A stretch of 13,085 bases of DNA from contig PMHI01000345.1 of the NCBI GenBank assembly GCA_003156615.1, positions 4,273 through 17,357 of the forward strand. The letters run 5' to 3'. Below the pieces are notes generated by a model. That model was not told the DNA's origin. It did no database searches and was given only the letters and a program-made list of their open reading frames with translations. Source of the DNA: Acidobacteriaceae bacterium (GTDB lineage Bacteria > Acidobacteriota > Terriglobia > Terriglobales > SbA1). Positions 7,926 to 13,085 of the stretch are shown here, piece by piece. Position 1 is the first letter of the stretch; each line of letters starts with the position of its first letter. Made by a program: the position numbers and the translations under genes.

Positions 7926-7948
7926 AGACCCTTCGCTCAGGACGACAA
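7926..7948. repeat. Short dispersed repeat (LSEGS type), copy A
   Basis: The core CCTTCGCTCAGGACGACAA, with short complementary ends CCT/AGG, lies in the gap between the chaperone gene and malQ. Read on the minus strand it translates as VVLSEGS, a phrase typical of intergenic repeats in Acidobacteria and other soil bacteria. It is related to the copy at 11132-11170. Confidence 0.6.
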
Positions 7949-8013
7949 GTCTCGAGGATCGGATGCAGGTAGGTTTAGGCAAATCTAAGGGATATAGGTA
8001 TTGACCGAGTTGC

Positions 8014-9567
8014 ATGCCGTTTCCGCGCGCCGCCGGCATTTTGTTGCATCCCACGTCGTTGCCTTCGCGCGGCGGCGTCGGTGATTTTGGTCCGGCCGCT
8101 TACCAATTCGTCGACTCTCTCGCCTCGGCCCGCCAGGGACTCTGGCAGGTTCTGCCGCTGGGGCCGCTGGGTTATGGCAATTCGCCTTACTCTTCCATCT
8201 CAGCATTTGCCGGCAATCCGCTCCTGATTAGTCTGGAACGGTTGGCCAGCCACGGTTGGATCGATGCCGCCAAGCTTTCCGGACTTGCTTCCGCAACTTC
8301 CTCGACAGACTCTTCCGACTGTGGTGCGGTGGAGTACGATCGGGTCTTTGCCGCGAAGGTGCCGCTGCTGTTTGAGGCCGGGCGCAGGTTTGTTACCTCA
8401 GCTTCGGGAGGCGCACGGCAACGCTTTGAGCAGTTCTGCTCAGAGAACGCGTGGTGGCTCCACGAGTTCGTTTTGTTTGATGCCCTGCGCGCCAAGCACA
8501 AGCTGGCAAGCTGGAATGAATGGCCGGCAGAATTGGCCCATCGTGAACCGCGCGCCCTCGAGCGGGCGCGGGAGGACCTCGCGATCGACCTGAAGATCCG
8601 CAGCGCCTTGCAGTTTGCCTTCTACGAACAGTGGCAGGCGTTGCGGCGGTATTGCTCGCAGCGCTCGATTCGCATCGTGGGCGACGTCGCCATCTTCGTG
8701 AACTACGATAGCGCCGACGTGTGGATGCACCGCGAACTCTTCCGGCTGAATGAGGATCTCGAGCCTGAAGTGGTCTCCGGCGTGCCGCCTGATTCCTTCA
8801 GCAAGACGGGACAGCGCTGGGGCAATCCTCTTTACCGCTGGGATGTGATGAAGGCGCAAGGCTATGAGTGGTGGGTGCAGCGGTTGCGCTGGGCGACCGA
8901 GCATTGCGACTACATCCGGCTCGATCATTTTCGCGGGTTCGACCAGTTCTGGGAGATTCCCGCGGCCGATTCCACCGCGATTCATGGCCGCTGGGTGGAT
9001 GGTCCGCGAGACGACCTGTTTCACAAACTGCGCGATGCTCTTGGGGGCTTGCCATTCTTCGCGGAAGATCTCGGCTACATCACGCCGGAAGTGAACGCGC
9101 TGCGCGAGAGGCTGAAGATTCCAGGAATGGCCGTGATGCAGTTCGGCTTTGGCGATGCGGGCGCGCGCATGTATTTGCCACATCGCTCTGCTGGCAAGGT
9201 CATTTATACGGGAACGCACGACAATGACACGACGTTGGGTTGGTTCCACTCCGGAGCCGCCGAGCATGAGCGCCGCAGCGCGGAGGCCTTTCTCGGCCGC
9301 TGCGACGATGGGATTCATTGGGCGTTCATCCGGGCGGTGCAGACCTCGCCGGCCGAGTTTGCCTTGATCCCGCTGCAGGATGTGCTGGGCCTGGGTAGTG
9401 AGGCTCGCATGAACACGCCGAGCCTCGAGGGCGGGAATTGGAAGTGGCGTTTTGCTCCGGGGCAGTTTACGGCTGAATTGGCCGCCAAGCTTGCGCATCT
9501 CGCCGAACTAACGGACCGTCTGCCGCAGTCCTTTCCCGTCCTGGCCGACGAAAACTTCGCGGCTTGA
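8014..9567 (+). CDS. malQ: 4-alpha-glucanotransferase (amylomaltase, GH77)
   Basis: Cytosolic enzyme of starch, glycogen and maltodextrin metabolism that moves alpha-1,4-glucan segments between acceptors, releasing glucose from short maltodextrins. At 517 residues it matches the compact bacterial amylomaltases of about 500 residues. The N-terminus carries AGILLHPTSLPS and LPLGPLGYGNSPYSS, both family signatures. The catalytic residues are visible: nucleophile Asp304 in YIRLDHFRGF, acid/base Glu351 in FFAEDLGYIT and the third carboxylate Asp403 in GTHDNDTTLGW; spacing of 47 and 52 residues agrees with known GH77 enzymes. An in-frame TGA at 8002-8004 limits the start to the ATG at 8014, which lacks a clear Shine-Dalgarno sequence. 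No other glycogen or maltose genes are next to it, so it looks like a stand-alone transcription unit. Confidence 0.96.
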   Translation: MPFPRAAGILLHPTSLPSRGGVGDFGPAAYQFVDSLASARQGLWQVLPLGPLGYGNSPYSSISAFAGNPLLISLERLASHGWIDAAKLSGLASATSSTDSSDCGAVEYDRVFAAKVPLLFEAGRRFVTSASGGARQRFEQFCSENAWWLHEFVLFDALRAKHKLASWNEWPAELAHREPRALERAREDLAIDLKIRSALQFAFYEQWQALRRYCSQRSIRIVGDVAIFVNYDSADVWMHRELFRLNEDLEPEVVSGVPPDSFSKTGQRWGNPLYRWDVMKAQGYEWWVQRLRWATEHCDYIRLDHFRGFDQFWEIPAADSTAIHGRWVDGPRDDLFHKLRDALGGLPFFAEDLGYITPEVNALRERLKIPGMAVMQFGFGDAGARMYLPHRSAGKVIYTGTHDNDTTLGWFHSGAAEHERRSAEAFLGRCDDGIHWAFIRAVQTSPAEFALIPLQDVLGLGSEARMNTPSLEGGNWKWRFAPGQFTAELAAKLAHLAELTDRLPQSFPVLADENFAA

Positions 9568-9618
9568 GACGGCCCGCCCCCGCTCATTGTGAATGGAGGG
9601 TTACAGGGCTGCGGAAAC

Positions 9619-9647
9619 TTTGCGGCTTGGCCCAGATCGTGTATAGA
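9619..9647 (+). promoter_or_regulatory. Weak candidate promoter of the ABC transporter operon
   Basis: TATAGA at 9642-9647 resembles a -10 box with a poor -35 (TTTGCG at 9619-9624, spacer 17). It is placed sensibly about 20 bases before the start codon, but the match is weak. Confidence 0.3.
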
Positions 9648-9651
9648 AGTT

Positions 9652-9659
9652 AGGGAGAG
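9652..9659 (+). promoter_or_regulatory. Shine-Dalgarno site supporting a TTG start
   Basis: AGGGAGAG ends five bases before TTG at 9665. The spacing and the conserved ATPase N-terminus right after it support TTG as the real start codon. Confidence 0.7.
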
Positions 9660-9664
9660 TTTTC

Positions 9665-11119
9665 TTGGCGAGCGAACCCATTGTCGAAGCGCGGGCGATT
9701 GAGAAGTCGTATCCCCAGCCCGACGGAACCCGCATTCAGGTGGTGGGGCTGACGGACTTCAACATCGAGCCGGGGAAAATCATAGTTCTGCTGGGCGTCT
9801 CCGGTTGCGGCAAGTCCACACTGCTGCGCATTCTGAGCGGTCTGGCGCAACCTTCGTCGGGGGCGCTGTTCTGGCACGGCAAGCCGCTGAACGGTCAAGC
9901 GCCCAACGTGGCGATCGTCTTCCAGAGCTTCGCGCTGTTTCCCTGGCTTACCGTGCTCGAGAATGTCGAGGCCCCGCTCGAAGCGCGGGGCGTGGCTGCC
10001 GTGGAGCGGCGCAAACGTGCGCTGCGCATGCTGGATACGGTGGGTCTCGACGGTTTCGAGACGGCGTATCCCAAGGAACTTTCCGGCGGCATGAAGCAGC
10101 GCGTAGGCTTTGCTCGCGCGCTGGTCGTGGAACCGGAAGTGCTCTTTATGGACGAGCCGTTCTCCGCGCTCGACGTACTCACGGCGGAAAACCTGCGCGG
10201 CGAACTGCTGGAGCTCTGGCTCAGTAAGAAGATGCCTACCAGCGCCATGTTCATCGTCACGCATAACATCGAGGAAGCGGTGATCCTGGCGGACCGCATC
10301 GTGGTGCTGGGCAGAAACCCGGCGCGCATCCGCTCGGATTTCAATGTGCGTCTTTCGCATCCCCGCGACCGCAAGTCTGAGCGTTTTGTGGAACTGGTGG
10401 ACTACATCTACAAAGTGATGACCGAACCGGACGTCGAACATGCGCTGCCCGATCCGGAGAGTACGGGGGAAATCGTGGTGCCGCCTGGAGGCTTGAAGAA
10501 GGGGCGGGCGCCGGTGCGGACGAGCAAATACCAAATACTGCCGCACGCCCGCGTGGGCGGAATCGCCGGCCTGGTCGAACTGCTGCACGATCGCGGCGGC
10601 CGCGAAGACCTCTTTCGCCTCAGCGAAGAACTGGTGATGGATGTCGAGGACCTGTTGCCCATCCTCGAGAGCTGCCAGTTGCTGGGATTCGCCTGGTTGA
10701 AGGAGGGCGATGTGCAACTCTCGAAGCAAGGATCGGAGTTCGCCGATGCCGACATTCAGACGCGCAAAGTGTTGTTCCGGCAGGCGGCGCTCGAGCACGT
10801 CACCATCCTGAAGCAGATCGACAGTATTCTGAAGCGGAAGTCGGACCACTCCATCGCCGACGAATTCTTTCGCGATATTCTCGACGATCACTTCTCCGAC
10901 GATGAAGTGCAGCGGCAGTTCGACACCGCCATGAACTGGGGCCGCTACGCTGAGATTTTCGACTATGACCGTGAAAGCGGCCGGCTGGTTCAAACCGAGG
11001 CAGCGCAAAACGAGGCCGCACCAAACGAAGCAGCAGCCGTAGAAGCGACGCCCGTGGAGCCGACGCCAGTGCGACACCCAGTAGAAGACCGGAATTCAAC
11101 ACCCACGCCGAAGGCCTGA
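9665..11119 (+). CDS. ABC transporter ATPase, NitT/TauT type, with C-terminal AAA-associated domain
   Basis: The nucleotide-binding subunit of an importer whose permease is encoded next. The ATPase core is complete: Walker A GVSGCGKST at residues 44-52, Q-loop Gln87 in VFQSFALFPWLTV, signature LSGGMKQR at 139-146, Walker B VLFMDEP at 159-165 and the switch His200. SFALFPWLTVLENV and MDEPFSALDVLT are typical of nitrate/sulfonate/taurine importers. From about residue 287 to 441 there is a second domain (YQILPHARVGGIAGLVELL, then ADEFFRDILDDHFSDDEVQ) that matches my recollection of the AAA-associated C-terminal domain found on a subset of these ATPases. Its function is unknown. Residues 442-484 are a low-complexity Ala/Glu/Pro/Thr tail. 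Start codon TTG, with a good ribosome binding site. The 72-base gap to the permease gene suggests an operon; the substrate is not evident. Confidence 0.92.
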   Translation: MASEPIVEARAIEKSYPQPDGTRIQVVGLTDFNIEPGKIIVLLGVSGCGKSTLLRILSGLAQPSSGALFWHGKPLNGQAPNVAIVFQSFALFPWLTVLENVEAPLEARGVAAVERRKRALRMLDTVGLDGFETAYPKELSGGMKQRVGFARALVVEPEVLFMDEPFSALDVLTAENLRGELLELWLSKKMPTSAMFIVTHNIEEAVILADRIVVLGRNPARIRSDFNVRLSHPRDRKSERFVELVDYIYKVMTEPDVEHALPDPESTGEIVVPPGGLKKGRAPVRTSKYQILPHARVGGIAGLVELLHDRGGREDLFRLSEELVMDVEDLLPILESCQLLGFAWLKEGDVQLSKQGSEFADADIQTRKVLFRQAALEHVTILKQIDSILKRKSDHSIADEFFRDILDDHFSDDEVQRQFDTAMNWGRYAEIFDYDRESGRLVQTEAAQNEAAPNEAAAVEATPVEPTPVRHPVEDRNSTPTPKA

Positions 11120-11131
11120 CCGAGGGTTCGA

Positions 11132-11170
11132 GATCCTTCGCCGCGCAGCAACGCTTGCCCAGGATGACAA
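11132..11170. repeat. Short dispersed repeat (CHPG/GEGSRT type), copy B, inside the ABC operon
   Basis: GATCCTTCGCCGCGC, then GCTTGCCCAGGATGACAA, with ATCCT at 11133-11137 complementary to AGGAT at 11161-11165. It is a longer version of the element at 7926-7948 (shared CCTTCGC and CAGGAYGACAA). The minus strand translates to CHPGQALLRGEGSRT. It occupies most of the gap between the ATPase and permease genes. Confidence 0.65.
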
Positions 11171-11191
11171 ACTGAGGGGATCAACCGTGGC

Positions 11192-12946
11192 ATGAAAAAA
11201 AGGATTACCCTGCGAGGATTCTCGGCGTATCGCCTGTGGTCGCAACTGCCGAGCATCGAAGTTTCGCGCCTGCCCGATGTCATCATGTTCGCCGCAGGGA
11301 TTGCGATCTTTTATGGGGTGGCGAGCGTGGGCCGCTCCTGGTTTGGCCCCTTCACGCCAACGGTCGAGATTTCGCGCAGCGTGCGGGCGCTGCCGGCCTA
11401 TGCGGGGTATTCGCTGTTGCGCATCACCATCGCTTACGGCTTGAGCCTGGGTTTCGCGCTGGTGTACGGCTATGTGGCGGCCTATAACGCGCGCGCCGAA
11501 CGCTTTATGATTCCGCTGCTGGACGTGCTGCAGTCCATCCCTGTGCTCAGCTTTCTTCCCCCCGTGATGCTGGCCATGGTGGCGCTTTTCCCCAGCCGGC
11601 AACTCGGCGTGGAGATGGGGACCATCCTTCTCATCTTCACCAGCCAGGTATGGAACATGACGTTCAGCTTTTACGGCTCGCTGAAGGGCATTCCGAACGA
11701 GATGCGGGAAGCCGCAACGATCTACCGTTTTAGCTCGTGGCAGCGCTTCACGCAAATGGAGTTGCCTTCTTCGGCTATCGGCTTGGTGTGGAACTCGATG
11801 ATGTCGGTAGCGGGAGGATGGTTCGCCCTGATGGTGTGTGAAATGTTCGTGCTGGGACAGCGCGATTTTCGTCTGCCCGGACTGGGCTCCTATCTGCAGA
11901 CTGCGGCCAGCGCGGGCGACACGGTTTCGATCTTCTGGGGCATTGCCACGATGGTTCTGCTGATTGTGCTGCTCGATCAGTTCGTGTGGCGGCCGGTGAT
12001 TGCGTGGGCGGAGAAGTTCAAAGTTGAGCAGGTGGAAAGCACCGAGGCGCCGCGATCGTGGGTGCTCAACCTGGTGGAGCATTCCGGTGGTCTGGCCAGG
12101 ATTCGGCAGAAAACGCTGCGGCCGTTGGGAGAGCGTCTACTTCTGTATTTTGCCCGGAAGCACACGGAAGAAAGTCCAGCGGCTCGGGCGGTTCCATGGC
12201 GGGACTGGCTGGTGCGCGCCCTGGCGGTGTTGGCACTGATTAGCATTGGCTACGGCGTGGTTCGCGTCGCACTCATTCTCGGCGGACTGCAGAAGGCGGA
12301 ATTGCATGAGACAGCCCGCGGCCTGGGTGCGACGTTTTTGCGCGTGAATCTTGCCTTGCTGCTCGGCGCTCTGTGGACGATTCCGGCCGGAGTGGCGATC
12401 GGCCTCAATCCTCGACTGGCCCGCATCGCGCAACCGCTGGCGCAGATTGCAGCTTCGGTGCCGGCGACGGCGTTGCTGCCCGTGATTCTGCTGGTGCTCA
12501 TTCGCTTGGGAGGAGGACTGGGGCTGGCATCGATTGTGGTATTGCTGCTGGGTACACAGTGGTATGTGTTGTTCAACGTGATCGCGGGCGCGATGGCGAT
12601 TCCTACCGATCTGAAGGAATGCTGTTCTGTCTTTCGGTTGACCGGCGTCGCGCGCTGGAAGAAGCTAATTCTGCCGGGGATTTTCCCTTATCTCGTGACA
12701 GGACTGGTGACGGCCTCTGGCGGAGCGTGGAATGCCAGCATCGTGGCCGAGTATTTTCATTTCAAAGGACAGACTTACACAACAACAGGGTTGGGCGCGA
12801 CCATCAGCCTGGCCACCGACCGCGGCGATTTCCACCTGCTGCTGGCTGCGACCATCATGATGGCGGCCACCGTGGTGACGGTCAATCGGCTGGTCTGGCG
12901 CAGACTCTACGGGCTCGCGGAAACGCGCTTCCGGCTGGAAACCTGA
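11192..12946 (+). CDS. ABC transporter permease with two fused transmembrane domains
   Basis: A 584-residue inner-membrane protein made of two binding-protein-dependent permease modules in tandem, so a single chain could supply both halves of the channel. The first half (about residues 30-260) includes LLDVLQSIPVLSFLPPVMLAM and the ATPase-contacting EAA loop at 171-186 (MREAATIYRFSSWQRF). The second half (about 335-575) includes QIAASVPATALLPVILLVL and a matching loop from residue 474 (LKECCSVFRLTGVARWKK), where the EAA core has become ECC. A charged linker of about 65 residues joins them. The motifs SIPVLSFLPP and SVPATALLPV are characteristic of nitrate/sulfonate/taurine-type permeases. GAGGGG at 11174-11179, 12 bases before ATG, is the only visible ribosome binding site and is rather distant. 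It pairs with the upstream ATPase; no substrate-binding protein gene is present in the window. Confidence 0.92.
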   Translation: MKKRITLRGFSAYRLWSQLPSIEVSRLPDVIMFAAGIAIFYGVASVGRSWFGPFTPTVEISRSVRALPAYAGYSLLRITIAYGLSLGFALVYGYVAAYNARAERFMIPLLDVLQSIPVLSFLPPVMLAMVALFPSRQLGVEMGTILLIFTSQVWNMTFSFYGSLKGIPNEMREAATIYRFSSWQRFTQMELPSSAIGLVWNSMMSVAGGWFALMVCEMFVLGQRDFRLPGLGSYLQTAASAGDTVSIFWGIATMVLLIVLLDQFVWRPVIAWAEKFKVEQVESTEAPRSWVLNLVEHSGGLARIRQKTLRPLGERLLLYFARKHTEESPAARAVPWRDWLVRALAVLALISIGYGVVRVALILGGLQKAELHETARGLGATFLRVNLALLLGALWTIPAGVAIGLNPRLARIAQPLAQIAASVPATALLPVILLVLIRLGGGLGLASIVVLLLGTQWYVLFNVIAGAMAIPTDLKECCSVFRLTGVARWKKLILPGIFPYLVTGLVTASGGAWNASIVAEYFHFKGQTYTTTGLGATISLATDRGDFHLLLAATIMMAATVVTVNRLVWRRLYGLAETRFRLET

Positions 12947-12959
12947 AGAAAGAGGTGGT

Positions 12960-13068
12960 CCGTGGCCGGTAATCAGTGGCCACTGTCGAAGGTAAGACGA
13001 ACCATAGTTTGCATTGCGAACGACTGACCACTGGATACTCACCACTGCTTTGTTACTTGGTTACCTTC
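12960..13068. repeat. Intergenic CAGTGG/CCACTG repeat region
   Basis: The stretch holds the palindrome CAGTGGCCACTG (12974-12985), further CCACTG copies at 13028-13033 and 13042-13047, and an 8-base tandem GTTACTTG/GTTACCTT at 13052-13067. GAAGGTAA at 12988-12995 is complementary to TTACCTTC at 13061-13068. The minus strand translates to QWSVV-like text, typical of non-coding dispersed repeats. It lies behind the permease gene and could fold into alternative hairpins, but no T tract marks a clear terminator. No gene is seen from 12947 to the window end. Confidence 0.55.
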
Positions 13069-13085
13069 TAGTTTCCCATCGATCG

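Noticed and set aside
9568..9610. Possible terminator hairpin after malQ (CTCATT, GTG, AATGGAG)
   Set aside because: The stem needs a bulge, is weak, and is not followed by a T run.
9650..11077. Long minus-strand open frame of about 475 codons opposite the ABC ATPase gene
   Set aside because: It is rich in His, Arg and Gln with no domain-like motifs, and lies opposite a gene with every ATPase motif. Such frames are expected opposite GC-rich genes.

Overview
The window looks like chromosomal DNA of a soil-type acidobacterium (Terriglobia / Acidobacteriales-like). This is an inference from gene content and style, since no marker gene is present. The clues are moderately high GC, a CRTAC1-type FG-GAP/ASPIC-UnbV protein, a lipoprotein beta-propeller built on PGSPF repeats, and intergenic gaps filled with short dispersed repeats that translate to phrases such as VVLSEGS, CHPG..GEGSRT and NYPITQ.

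Layout from left to right. (1) Positions 2-2497 hold the 3' part of a large FG-GAP/UnbV protein whose 5' end lies outside the window. (2) Positions 2573-4369 hold a probable two-gene unit: a PuuP/PlaP-like APC permease, then a small VOC-fold protein behind a very strong Shine-Dalgarno sequence. (3) Positions 4370-4480 carry a long inverted repeat between this unit and a convergent minus-strand gene for a seven-bladed propeller lipoprotein (4355-5605); that reading frame runs through the repeat. (4) Positions 5606-5909 are a divergent non-coding gap ending in a promoter, followed by a PpiD/SurA-type parvulin chaperone (5910-7904). (5) A 109-base gap with a short dispersed repeat is followed by malQ, a GH77 4-alpha-glucanotransferase (8014-9567). 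(6) Positions 9665-12946 encode an ABC importer of the NitT/TauT type: an ATPase with a C-terminal AAA-associated domain, then one polypeptide carrying two permease domains. No substrate-binding protein is visible, and a dispersed repeat lies between the two genes. (7) The last 139 bases are non-coding and rich in CAGTGG/CCACTG repeats.

Most genes are ordinary housekeeping or envelope functions and do not form one pathway. The two true multi-gene units are the permease/VOC pair and the ABC transporter pair. I see no phage, IS element, CRISPR array, rRNA or tRNA. The parts most worth a second look are the ABC system without a visible binding protein, the long inverted repeat that supplies the C-terminus of the propeller reading frame, and the repeat inside the ABC operon next to the permease ribosome binding site.
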